Shown one piece after another: positions 8,401 through 17,699 of a DNA stretch of 17,877 bases (the stretch's first letter is position 1; each line of letters starts with the position of its first letter). The stretch is taken from positions 9,215-27,091 of the forward strand of contig CAMPET010000454.1 of assembly GCA_946803715.1 (NCBI GenBank). The letters run 5' to 3'. The notes beneath the pieces were generated by a model. The model searched no databases. It saw only the letters and a program-made list of their open reading frames with translations, and had not been told where the DNA came from. The position numbers were made by a program, and so were the translations under genes. The DNA is from Beroe ovata. Its lineage: Eukaryota > Ctenophora > Nuda > Beroida > Beroidae.

Positions 8401-11400
8401 AGGAGAAAATCTGAAGCAGAACGTGAGCTCCAAGAAATCAGGAAGTTGAGGAGATCACAGAGCCCATGTTCACAGACTGAATCATTAGCAACAGATTCTA
8501 GAAATGTAAAATCCGATCTTCTTCGTGCAGAGAGTCAAGAATCTTTAAACTCGATGGTGAACAGAGAAGACATGCCTTTGGATGCGTCTGTTGTCGCAGA
8601 AAATGCCGTGAAGATGGATTTGCAAGCAAATCCCAACCTTTCACCAGTAGACAGAGCTGAAACAAGTTTGAATGACTGTGCAACAGCGTTGAATGAGGCC
8701 GTTTCTTTGATTCAGAGTAATTTAGACATCAACAGCAACCCCATTTTGAGAGAGCTTCAAGATCAATTGAAGGAGACAAAGCACAAACTTCATCGTGTTT
8801 CTGAGTCAAAAGCCAAAAGCGAGTCAATAAGAAAAGAATTGGAGATTGAAATTGAAGAGCTGCGTAGGAAGAATGAAATGGTGTCGAAGTCTAAAACGAA
8901 TGATGAGAAGACAAAAATGGATCTCGAGTTAAGCCTTAGAAGTCTGCAGATGAAATATGATCACGAAGTGGAGGAGAGATGCAACCTACAAGCTCTCTAT
9001 AAAACGGCCAAGGAAAGTTTGAAAAAACTTGAAACAAGTCACAAAGAATTAGTGGAGAACAATAATTCTGTTGGAGCGTCGAACCGACAGCAGTCATTCG
9101 AATTCCAGAAACTTGATCAATCAAAACAGCAATTAGAAGTTGAGCTAGATGAACTCAAGAAGCTGCTCGAAGAGGAACAAAAAACCCGACTCATTCAAGA
9201 AGAGATGTTCAATGAGCAGGTGAACAGGAGCAGGGACTTATCAACTGAAGCTTCCAAAAACATTAGGCAGAAACAAGATCTTCTCCAGCAACTCACAGAA
9301 GCTGAGGAGGTATGTAGGAATGCTGAAATAAGAAACAAAACTCTGATTACAGATCTCAACAATATCAAAAAGAAATACGAAACTGAGTCTCAAAATTGGG
9401 TTAATAATGAAGCTGAAACTAAAGCACAGATACAAAATCTTGAGGGTAGGGTTGAAGAACTCAATATGAAGCTGGAAAAAGATGCATCAAAACTTGAGAA
9501 CAAGGAATCTGCTATAAGGGAGTTGGAAGAGAAGCTAAGAGGTGAGATATCTTCTCTGACCGTAGCAACACATGAGTTCAATTTAAAAGAAAATGAACTG
9601 AAAACAACCAACAAACAAATTTCTGATGAGGTGCAAAAACTGAAAGTTGAATGTGAGAAGATTTCCACTGAAAGAGACTTGACGGCTAAGCAGCTATCAG
9701 ATATGGAAAACAAGCTCAAGCAGGCTGAAGAGGTTGGTACAGTCTCAGCTAATCAGCAAATCAATGCGTTGAATCAAAAGCTGGGAGAAGTCAACACTCA
9801 GCTTAAGTTCAAGGGAGAAGAAGTTGAGGAAGCCCAACACAAGTTGCGAAATGCTCAAGAAGAGATTCGCCAATTGGAGCTTCGACTTGAAAGGGCAGAT
9901 GAAGTCCAGAGAATGAAACAGGATGCACTAACAGCAGATGCCGACCACCTTTCAGATAGCATTGCAATGAAGGACGATAAGATCAAGACATTGCAAATTG
10001 AAGTAGGCGAACTGGAGGAAAAACTTCTTCATTCCCAGAAAAAAGTTAAAGACTTTGAAACTGAACTCGAGGAGACAAACAAGCTGATTCTGAACAAGAA
10101 TGGTTCCCTTCTTTCCAATGTGGAGAGGGAGCAAGTTAAAGACAAATACGTTTCTAACTTGGAGGAAAAACTACAAAGAGAGCGGGAAAGTCTGAGTAAA
10201 ACAAACCATGACTTCGAGCTACTCAAGTGTAAATATGATCACTTGGCTGATGACAACAAATCCCTCGAAATGCAAATTCAGCAAATGTCAGAAAGCCTGC
10301 AAATCAGAGACGATTCCGTCAGCCAAGTAAATGATAAGTTGACGGAAACCAGAACTCGTTTGTTGAAAGAAAATGATAAATCAAGGGATGAGCTTAAACG
10401 GAAGAATGAAACTCTTCAAGAACACATGTCCGAACTGAGGCAGAACCTAGTGTCTGCTGAGGCAGCTCGAGATATGGCTGAAATTGAGAATAATAGACTC
10501 AAACAGGAGGTTAAACAACAAGCATCCTCCATGAGGGTCAAAGAAGATATGTTCAAACAGCAGAAGTCAACTTTGGAAGCAAAAACTGCTGAAATGGGAG
10601 ATGAAGTCAAGAAAATGGAGAAGAAGTTACAAGACCTCTACACTGAAAGACTTCATCTCAAGAATGAGCTCTCCAATACAAAGGACAAACTCGAATCTGA
10701 AACAGAAGCTCACAAAGATGTGGAACGAAAACTTGATGGTCTTTCCCTGAGTAACAGTACTCTTAACAACGACATCATAGAACTGAAGGGGAACCATGAC
10801 CGTGAACTTCAGAATAAGAACCACTACATGGAGCTATACAAATCGGAACAAGAATATACTCTGCAGCTGAAAGAAGAACTCACTGAAGCAAAGAAGAATG
10901 TCAGCTCCTTGGATGCTCTGATTGAGACAATGAAGAATACTGTTGAAGAGTTGAAGGATAGCAATAGAGAGGAGAAGCTGGGGAGGACTCTTGCGTCCAA
11001 AGAGTTAGATGAAACCCGTCAGATGCTGGAGAATGAGATCAAAACCCGTTCTCATATTGGATCAAGGATCATGGAGCTAGAAAAGGAAAACCTTGATCTC
11101 AACAATGAGCTGCACAATGAACAGAAGAAGGGCAAGAAGGCTCTGCAGCATAGGAAGGTATCTGAGGCAAACGAAGCTGCCCTTCAGGAGAATATTTCAG
11201 ATCTACACCGGGACATTGGTGAGTGGTCATGAAATTTCTTCTATTCTACTGATCCATGATTATTGAGTCGGGTATTTTCATCACATAAAAGCATTGCTCA
11301 TCTTATAACTTATTTCAGCTGAATTGAAGGACCAATTGATGAATACTCAGAAAGAACTCGAAGATTTGAAAGTTAAAGAGCAGAAGTACAATGCACTCAA

Positions 11401-14400
11401 AGGAAAGGTTAGAAGTAAACCTATGAAACATCATTTCAATTCCTCTCTTATTTCAAAAGTTGAAACATGAACCACAAGTTTCTAACCCTAGGTATCCTTT
11501 CACCAGGTGCAAAGGGACAAGGTTGCTCAGAAGCGGAAGTTTGATGAGATGGAAAAGACACTCGAAGAAGCACAGAATGGCGTGCGTCGAGAGAGTGAGA
11601 GACGGGGCGAAGCCGAGGGCAACTACCTACTCATCAAAAATGAGATGCAAAGTAAGTTTGACATGATCAAAGCCAATTTCTTCTAAGTAACTGATAAGTA
11701 TCGCATACTTTGAATTTCTCTATGCCTGTGCCCAAAAGCCCTGACGGTGTTTAGGTACCATATTTAGTGTTTGCCATTGGTCCTCATAATTCCCTCATTA
11801 AACCCTATAAAACAGTACACTAGAACTCCACAGCTGTAATAATGATGTACCTATATAAAAAAGAATTATCGCCTTTCTGGTCGTCATGGTAACTGGCTGT
11901 AGGTGTTGTTTAAACCTTGAAAATATGTTTACAGTTTAGTGTTATACACAACACATTTTCCCATTCCCCATATCACACCAGGTATTAGGTAAGGTACCAC
12001 ATTGAAAAAACACGTTACTAACACTCGAGTCGAGGACTGAATTCTATTGTAGTACTGACGACATTCTCAACTTCTGTCAACTTCATTATTGACCATTTCT
12101 CCTAAATAATTGTCCAATTTCAGCTCTCCAATCCAAGGTGCAGCAGCTACAGGGTGAGAGTGCTACAAACAGCAAAGCCAGGCAGAACGCAGAGGTTCGG
12201 TGTCAACAACTACAGCTAGAACTGAACAATGTCCATAACAAGATTGGATCTGAGCTTGTTACCAGGTAGGCCTAGGTCTATTATATTTTGTTATATTGGT
12301 GATGGTAGCTCTGTTGTAATCTACTTATTGCTGGGTGTGTCATGCAGTAGGTAAATATCAGGAATAAGCTCAGGTATTATAAGATAAGCTGATTCCTGAT
12401 GTAACCATGACGTAGCTGATACTAGCATGATTCTGAGTTAACTTGGACCCCGGCCAAGCTTTGTTCGACCTATTACACAATTAGACTTCTGGATGCAGGG
12501 TCCCCCTTCACTCGATGAGAGGTGCGCTCTGATTGCCCAATGCCCATTAGCCCCGTGCTTTTGGAGTTAATTAGTTAATTGGTCTATAGAAAGGCCCAAC
12601 ATACTCATGTCTCATATGCCAGAATAAGACTAAAGGCACTGCGGCACTGCAGTGTATAGTCCATGATAATCCCTGAGCTGCACACTTCACGTGGGTACTA
12701 CACGTTTGCAGTACCCCGGTAACCATGACAACAGAATAATATGGTGGTTCACCTTCTCACCCATTATATCGACTAGAGTGTGTTAGAATCAGTACCTATG
12801 CAGGATATCAAATCAGTTGATATTGCACCATGCCTCATCATTAATTTGACAGTAAATACCGATTACCCGCTACTTTATTGCCAATAAAAATGGAAGTGGG
12901 TGCTGTGCCTATATTTGCATTATTTCCACCACCAGCGGTTACACCAGCGGTTACACCAGGTCCTACTCAGGAAGCTGTGTGGTTGCTGGTTATGTGTGGT
13001 GATTACTGTGACAAGTAATCAAAGCATTGATCAAATGTTGGAGCCTTGATGGATGGAAAAATGCGATTACAAGATGATCTTATACCTATGACACTGACCA
13101 CATGCAAATCATGCTCATATATTTCATAAGCTTGACTGAATTGATGAATTATTAACCTTACTTCTCAGACTGTTGTTATATGGTTATTAATAAATTGGCG
13201 CAGTAAATTTCCAAAATTCTCAAAATCTCGAGTCTGTAATTCGTTTAAATTCGGCGAATTCGGATTTTAGCCACTGCTGATTTCTTAGAGTGAGCAGGTG
13301 AAGTAATGTTTAAAATACCTCATTGCGTACAGGACAGCTGTCCCAATCCGTGTTACAGGGTGGGTCATAGGACGATGTACTGTATCACACCATTTTCGGG
13401 AGTATTCAGAGTGATTGATATGATCCTATTGGCTATCCGGTCAATCAACACGATTTCCTATGATAAGCATTGAAAACCATCATGAGATATCAAACATGTA
13501 GTAGAGTACCAGAGTGTATATCTTACTCTTAGTAGCATGCCTCTCTAGTCATGGCTAATAAGTACAAGATGTAAGGTAATGGCTACTTGTAAAGAACCTC
13601 TGTATTACTTCTCATCAGAATTAATGGAGGCCTACGATTGTGTTTGATTGTTTGTGTGCGTGTGTGTGAGTGGGTGTGTGTCAGTGTGAATGTGTGTGTG
13701 TGTGCGNCTTACCTGGTCAATAAAATCTCAGTTTCTTTTCAGCGTCATATATCTGACAATCATGTCCATTTAGGGTGAAAATTGAAAAATGATCATATCA
13801 TATGGATATTTGCATGCTTGAAAATGTTTTCTTGGTAACATCACATCTTTCGCATTCAGAGATGAGTTGGAAAGCGTTAGGAAACAAGCCGAGGGAAAAG
13901 CGAGGATTGAACTAAACAGAAAACTTGAAGAGATCAATGCGTTAGTAACATTGTCCCTTATTTCAGTATTTTATTGAGTCTGGAATGTGTTGTAGGTACC
14001 TTCTGAATCATAAGATATATGAATAACTAGGATTCATTTTCGCTCAATAACCACCCAACATGACGTGATATCACTCATTCACTCATGTGTCCTCAATCCT
14101 CCTATAACCATGTGTACTGTGTAGGCAATTAGAAGAGCAGAGCAACGCGCGGACTGTTATTGAGCAGATGAGGGCTGAGAACGAGGAGAAAATGAGACGA
14201 GGATTCGAGAAAACAGCGGAGGAGTTGAAGAGAGAATTGTCCGAGGCTAAATCAGCACTTACCAAGGACCAGGTGAACGCGAGCACGCTCATATCGGAGA
14301 ATAGGATGATCAAATCACTGCTGGAGAGGGAGCAGGAGCGACGGAAACAGGTTTGTCACAAACATGTTCAGTGATGACTGATGACGTCATCGAATTGTAT

Positions 14401-14841
14401 CGTTTGTGATGATGTCACCTGTGTCATAAAACTGTATGAAAGTATAGAATATACTTACATCCCCCTTCTCAGTTGGAGACATCTCTGGAAGAATCACAAC
14501 GTGACCTGTACAACAGAACACGTGACTATCGCGATTACAAACCGCCCGTTGCCCCTGACAACGGCCCCGACAAGAACATCAACACTCACACACCCCGAAA
14601 ACACTACTCAGACCCCAGTGAAACCCTGGCCCGGATGAAAGCCCGGTTAAACCAGAGCATAAACAAGTATCTTGATGAGAAGATAAACAATGACGGGAGT
14701 AAGGAGGTGTGGTCGAGTAGTGGCAATAGCACGCCGCCCGGCGGTGGCGATGTCAACTTGTCGGTTAGGGGGGATCAGGCGGGGAGACTGTCACCTTCCC
14801 CTCGGTATACGAGTATCATGAAGAGTAACTACTATCTGTAG
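5309..14841 (+). CDS. ANKRD26: ANKRD26-like ankyrin repeat and coiled-coil protein, eight coding exons
   Basis: The join 5309-5468, 5594-11218, 11319-11407, 11507-11651, 12124-12265, 13860-13940, 14125-14350, 14473-14841 gives 6837 nt, or 2278 residues plus TAG, with every intron phase consistent. Domains in order: basic N-terminus MKKLFKRNAAKK; seven ankyrin repeats at about 69-297, with TPLH in repeat 2 and SPVM, SPLM, TPLI, TPLM, SALD in the later ones; acidic, Ser/Pro-rich disorder at 298-975; a short helix at about 980-1012; a heptad-rich coiled coil from about 1104 to 2175; and a disordered tail ending SIMKSNYYL. The MKK-hydrophobic-F start, the ankyrin block, an NDWTAPP...DDEN acidic motif near 326-348 and the long C-terminal coiled coil match vertebrate ANKRD26, which is shorter (about 1700 residues). 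ANKRD26 sits on mother-centriole distal appendages and recruits PIDD1 for PIDDosome activation; extending that role here is inference. Related ANKRD18/20/30/36 and POTE paralogues are mammalian expansions and less likely. There is no signal peptide or membrane segment. Confidence 0.88.
5594..11218 (+). CDS. ANKRD26: Giant coding exon 2 (ankyrin repeats to coiled coil)
   Basis: This 5625-nt exon is entered after CTTTTCCCTTCAG and left at ACATTG|GTGAGT. It encodes residues 54-1929: all seven ankyrin repeats, the whole disordered region and three quarters of the coiled coil. The frame stays open through 5578-11232, which is far beyond chance. In vertebrates this part of ANKRD26 is split among many exons, so introns have been lost here or never gained. 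Confidence 0.95.
11319..11407 (+). CDS. ANKRD26: Coding exon 3 (coiled coil)
   Basis: It is entered after ACTTATTTCAG and encodes residues 1929-1958 (AELKDQLMNTQKELEDLKVK and onward). It ends AAAGGAAAG|GTTAGA. The donor has T at +3, which is weak, but its use leaves phase 0, matching exon 4. The alternative GTAAAC seven bases downstream would break the frame. Confidence 0.8.
11507..11651 (+). CDS. ANKRD26: Coding exon 4 (coiled coil)
   Basis: It begins after CCTTTCACCAG and ends GATGCAAA|GTAAGT, a strong donor. It encodes residues 1959-2006 and one base of 2007 (VQRDKVAQKRKFDEMEKTLE and onward), continuing the charged heptad pattern of exon 3 without a break. Confidence 0.85.
11652..12123 (+). 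other. Intron 4 (472 nt)
   Basis: It is bounded by GTAAGT and a pyrimidine-rich TGTCCAATTTCAG. There is no alternative exon that preserves frame, and no RNA gene or repeat stands out within it. Confidence 0.8.
12124..12265 (+). CDS. ANKRD26: Coding exon 5 (coiled coil)
   Basis: It follows CCAATTTCAG and ends TTACCAG|GTAGGC. It encodes residues 2007-2053 and two bases of 2054 (TLQSKVQQLQGESATNSKAR and onward). The AG left at the end joins A of the next exon to give Arg. Confidence 0.85.
12563..12584. repeat. 22-bp motif, copy 1 (TAATTA-rich)
   Basis: GGAGTTAATTAGTTAATT plus GGTC is found again at 16658-16679 with a single difference (A for the first G of GGTC). It contains two GTTAATTA units, which resemble homeodomain or HNF1-type half sites. 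The shared segment is seen directly; a regulatory role is not shown. Confidence 0.55.
12719..12732. promoter_or_regulatory. RFX X-box-like palindrome in intron 5
   Basis: It reads GTAACCATGACAAC, differing at one base from the copy at 2124-2137. It keeps both half sites and the AT centre of the X-box. As an intronic site it could be an enhancer, or part of a dispersed repeat. Confidence 0.4.
12931..12957. repeat. 12-nt tandem duplication
   Basis: ACCAGCGGTTAC occurs twice in tandem, followed by a third partial unit (ACC). This is a short local duplication in intron 5 with no visible function. Confidence 0.7.
13651..13706. repeat. GT microsatellite in intron 5
   Basis: It is an imperfect (GT)n tract interrupted by GCG, GAG, GGG and CAG steps. 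It ends directly before the ambiguous base at 13707, which is probably a sequencing uncertainty caused by the repeat. Confidence 0.9.
13860..13940 (+). CDS. ANKRD26: Coding exon 6 (coiled coil)
   Basis: This 81-nt exon follows TCGCATTCAG and encodes residues 2054-2080 and two bases of 2081 (RDELESVRKQAEGKARIELN and onward). The donor is GTTAGT, again with T at +3. Ending at 13940 leaves GC, which joins G of exon 7 to give Ala; this is the only phase that keeps exon 7 open. Confidence 0.8.
14125..14350 (+). CDS. ANKRD26: Coding exon 7 (coiled coil)
   Basis: It follows GTACTGTGTAG and ends GGAAACAG|GTTTGT. It encodes residues 2081-2156 (AQLEEQSNARTVIEQMRAEN and onward, to LLEREQERRKQ), a highly charged coiled coil. 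It leaves phase 0 for exon 8. Confidence 0.85.
14473..14841 (+). CDS. ANKRD26: Coding exon 8 (end of coiled coil and tail, stop)
   Basis: It is entered after CCCCCTTCTCAG with TTG read as Leu. It encodes residues 2157-2278. The first 20 or so finish the coiled coil (LETSLEESQRDLYNR). Then come a Pro/Asp-rich linker, a short amphipathic helix (ETLARMKARLNQSINKYL), a Gly/Ser/Pro stretch and the end SPSPRYTSIMKSNYYL before TAG at 14839-14841. The aromatic, basic final residues could be a short linear motif. Confidence 0.88.
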   Translation: METSLEESQRDLYNRTRDYRDYKPPVAPDNGPDKNINTHTPRKHYSDPSETLARMKARLNQSINKYLDEKINNDGSKEVWSSSGNSTPPGGGDVNLSVRGDQAGRLSPSPRYTSIMKSNYYL

Positions 14842-15195
14842 CGTTATCGGAGAATCGGTTTTCCTGGTATATAGGAATGGGTGTTTAGGAGATGTCATAG
14901 AGATAGAGGACAGAGATGCAACGCGTTGGAGTCACATTGTGGCCCGTTAGTTAGATAGGTAGGTATGTAGTTGGGACACTTAAGAGGATTGTTTTTTCAG
15001 AGTGTAAAAACTGACAACTCTAACACAGAATGTGTCTACCGATCAGACTCAGAAACAGTCATCTGAAACATATATTTTACTGCAATTTAAATTATTATAA
15101 ACTTCCAGTATATCTATGTTTACATTCATATTTCCCCACCTTTTTCGAAAGATAACCGTTATTTAATAAAATATCGTATGCAAGCTGATTCTGGA
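14842..15195 (+). other. 3' UTR of the ankyrin gene
   Basis: This AT-rich untranslated stretch leads from the TAG to the polyadenylation signal. The end is approximate, set about 20-30 nt past AATAAA and just before a T/GT-rich downstream element near 15190-15207. Confidence 0.65.
15165..15170 (+). terminator. ANKRD26: Polyadenylation signal AATAAA
   Basis: A canonical AATAAA lies 324 nt after the stop codon. It is followed within 25-40 nt by GGATGTTGTTTTTTT, which fits a downstream GU/U-rich element. It is the first such pair after the stop. Confidence 0.7.
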
Positions 15196-15389
15196 TGTTG
15201 TTTTTTTGAATGCTTGCTAGTTTCAACATCTAGCAGTTTCTATAGTACCTATCTGATAAAGCTCTCTGTCTCCAAATTTAAAGTGCTTGTTAGATTCTTC
15301 TGCTGCAGATGTTTGCCCATTCTGCTACTGACACGTGCACAAGATTTATATGTGGTTGTGTGTCAAAGGGAAAGTGTCAGTGGTCAATA

Positions 15390-15472
15390 GTGGTGTCAAG
15401 ACAATTGGTGTCAAGGGTTTGCTATGTGGTGTCAAGAAAATTGGTGTCAAGGGCTTGCTATGTGGTGTCAAG
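15390..15472. repeat. 36-bp tandem repeat (2.3 copies)
   Basis: Units 15390-15425 and 15426-15461 are identical except for two bases, and a third starts at 15462. Each begins GTGGTGTCAAGA and contains a second, internal GGTGTCAAGGG, so the unit itself looks like a duplicated GGTGTCAAG motif. It lies beyond the likely polyadenylation site. Confidence 0.85.
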
Positions 15473-16452
15473 TAGCGGGTATGTAGAAATAGTTCACTAA
15501 TGACTGATTATAAGTAGAGCTGTTGCGGTGATGAGATCGGGGATGGGACCATGGTTTTTATAATATACTGGGTGATGTGATTGTTCCATATTTCCTGACT
15601 ATTGAGCTTAAATTTGATAGTAACCGTGCTTTTTTAAAATTCTTACAGTTTCTGGTTACAGCTTGTTTTGAGTTAAATGAAATAGCTACGTAGTTCGAAA
15701 GTGATTAACTACCTAATCAAAGTGTTAAAAATTGATTGAGTCGATAAAGCTAACCTGGAGAAATGATCTCAGTTTGATAACTTGATGTCGATGATAGCAC
15801 GACGAAGATAAAGTAGACAAGTTTTGAAATGATAGTTTACTTATTATGACCAACTCTGGTAATCAATACCTATGATTTGATAATGAATTAGGTAATAGCA
15901 GCTTTAACAATAACCAAGTAGTATTCACTAATCAGTAACCATCAATTTCAGTATTTTTATCTCGTAATAATAAGTATGATGGATATTCTTTTGATTATTT
16001 TCTTGTACAGTGTATCATTTTCTATTCTATATTTTGCAATTATTTTTCATTGAAACTGTATTTTCCTTTTGTTCCTTTCGGGAAGTCTTGAATCCTTGAA
16101 TTTTGAAATCCTGCAAAATAATATGGCGTTATGCCAAAATCTTGAATATTTCTCAGATTTCTTGCTATGTTACCTGCTGTGTACAGATAACAGGATGTTG
16201 TCAGTGTGTGTCGGTGTAAGTTGAACAAGCATTATAATTGGTTCGCACACGCTCACATATTACCAAATACCCATTAATTGCCTGATTAAGAGTAATAATT
16301 AGCCTAACCGGGTTTGATTATCAGATATCAGGATACCCCACGCTGATCCGAACACTCGGCTAGTATTTCAGGAATCGCGGGGAAACAACCCTCCCTAATC
16401 CCAATTACACGCCCCGTCTAAGTGCATACCCTAATTGTGGGGTGTACCACCC

Positions 16453-16611
16453 GTTGTCATGGATACCACTCTAGTTGCGATAGCAACCCACTAGTCAGGA
16501 TGTCGGTATATACACCATTTCATTGGTCGGGCACAGTCACGTGACACTCAGGAGGGTCTCTCATTGGTTGAGTGATAACAAGCTGAATTCGGCCGCAGCC
16601 TGTGGGCCAAT
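16453..16611. promoter_or_regulatory. Promoter-like cluster: two X-boxes, CCAAT boxes, E-box
   Basis: X-box-like GTTGTCATGGATAC lies at 16453-16466 and GTTGCGATAGCAAC at 16474-16487. Inverted CCAAT (ATTGG) follows at 16522-16526 and 16563-16567, a forward CCAAT at 16607-16611, and the palindromic E-box GTCACGTGAC at 16536-16545. RFX, NF-Y and USF/MYC-type sites together are typical of proximal promoters. No exon with a clear reading frame was found on either side, so the target and direction are unknown. Confidence 0.4.
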
Positions 16612-16657
16612 GATGGAGAAAGCTTGTTTCCCGGGCCTTTGTATGGGCAGCCGGAAA

Positions 16658-16679
16658 GGAGTTAATTAGTTAATTAGTC
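16658..16679. repeat. 22-bp motif, copy 2 (TAATTA-rich)
   Basis: This is the second copy of the intron 5 segment at 12563-12584, with 21 of 22 bases the same. It lies 47 nt past the last CCAAT of the promoter-like cluster. Flanking bases do not align well, so the shared part is short. Confidence 0.55.
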
Positions 16680-16849
16680 CCCTCATTTTGCCATATTACA
16701 TGTCATGAATCATGTGCATAATTGTCGAAATGGGAAAATATAAGCGAGATGGGAGAGGTTGCTTCGAGAAAAATAAGCGTGTGTGTGTCCCTCAAAGCGC
16801 ACAACTGTTGTTTAAAATCTTTAGTGAAGGTAAGGTATTCAAGTAACGT

Positions 16850-16863
16850 GTATCCATGACAAC
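16850..16863. promoter_or_regulatory. RFX X-box-like palindrome
   Basis: It reads GTATCCATGACAAC, the exact reverse complement of the copy at 16453-16466, and runs directly into CCAATTGG. The combination of an X-box and CCAAT recurs in this part of the window. Confidence 0.4.
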
Positions 16864-17190
16864 CAATTGGATATAAATTGGAGCGGTAAACCATACTCAC
16901 AGGGGGGTTTAAACCATTGTTCCAACTGTAAAAGTGATATGTAACTGATTGATGTAAGGAACATTCTAGTTACTTTCTCGTGAACTTGAAAAGGCAGCCG
17001 ATGAGCAATGCCCATTGAGCATAGCTATAACTCATATTTCAGCTAGTGATTAACCATAAAGATACCAGGTGTTCTAAACCACTAAACCAGTTTATGCAGC
17101 ATTTTAGACATATTTACTTGGTTTCACTACATACCACAATATATCGGGTAACCTACACCCTACTTACCTACGTTTCATTTTATCGGAGCC

Positions 17191-17204
17191 GTTGCCATAA
17201 CAAC
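17191..17204. promoter_or_regulatory. RFX X-box-like palindrome
   Basis: It reads GTTGCCATAACAAC, close to the textbook X-box GTTGCCATGGnAAC. No adjacent gene is visible, so its role is unknown. Confidence 0.4.
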
Positions 17205-17610
17205 GTCCGGTGAATGGTAATTAATTTTGAATGGAGCAAGGACATTGATACAAATTCCGGTTCACTTTTCACCACTGCAACAAAGATTTTGGAATGCAAT
17301 TCAATTAAACACTGTTGTTGGCTACCTAATCCAATAATTTTCATAAAACAAGACGCAACAGATTGTACACTCCAGGATGCATCTGACACAATTCTCACAG
17401 TCCATGTTAACCCTACAAGCATGTGTCACAGCTGGCCTCGTCAGATATCCGGAAGATATCGTAAAACACGACTTATCCGGTGGTCACAGTAAGACAAGGA
17501 TATAAATAAGTGGTATCAGTGTACTAGTAAAAGCTCTGGGGATTGCATGCATGGGGGGGATAATGGTGCTGTCCTGCACAACCTCAAGACTCAACTGTGC
17601 GTGACGCATG

Positions 17611-17699
17611 TCTTGAGATCTCACTGCTCTCATCAATGGAGCATCCCACTGAAGTGTCAGTTTATGTCTCGTCACTCATTTGAGTGATAGATCTCAAGA
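17611..17699. repeat. Inverted repeat with nested hairpin
   Basis: TCTTGAGATCT at 17611-17621 is matched by AGATCTCAAGA at 17689-17699. Just inside the right arm, CACTCA-TT-TGAGTG (17673-17686) forms its own perfect hairpin. It may be a small fold-back remnant. Confidence 0.6.

Larger units (their letters stand above)
12266..13859 (+). other. Intron 5 (1594 nt), with repeats and X-box-like motif
   Basis: This is the longest intron, bounded by GTAGGC and TCGCATTCAG. It holds a GTTAATTAGTTAATT block at 12565-12579, an X-box-like palindrome at 12719-12732, a short 12-nt tandem repeat at 12931-12957 and a GT microsatellite at 13651-13706. No exon is evident, and the flanking exons join in frame without one. 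Confidence 0.8.

Noticed and set aside
5594-11218. Long shadow frames on the minus strand within the giant exon
   Set aside because: They arise from codon bias of the coding strand (Ser/Phe/Leu-rich complements of acidic and Glu-rich codons) and have no independent evidence.
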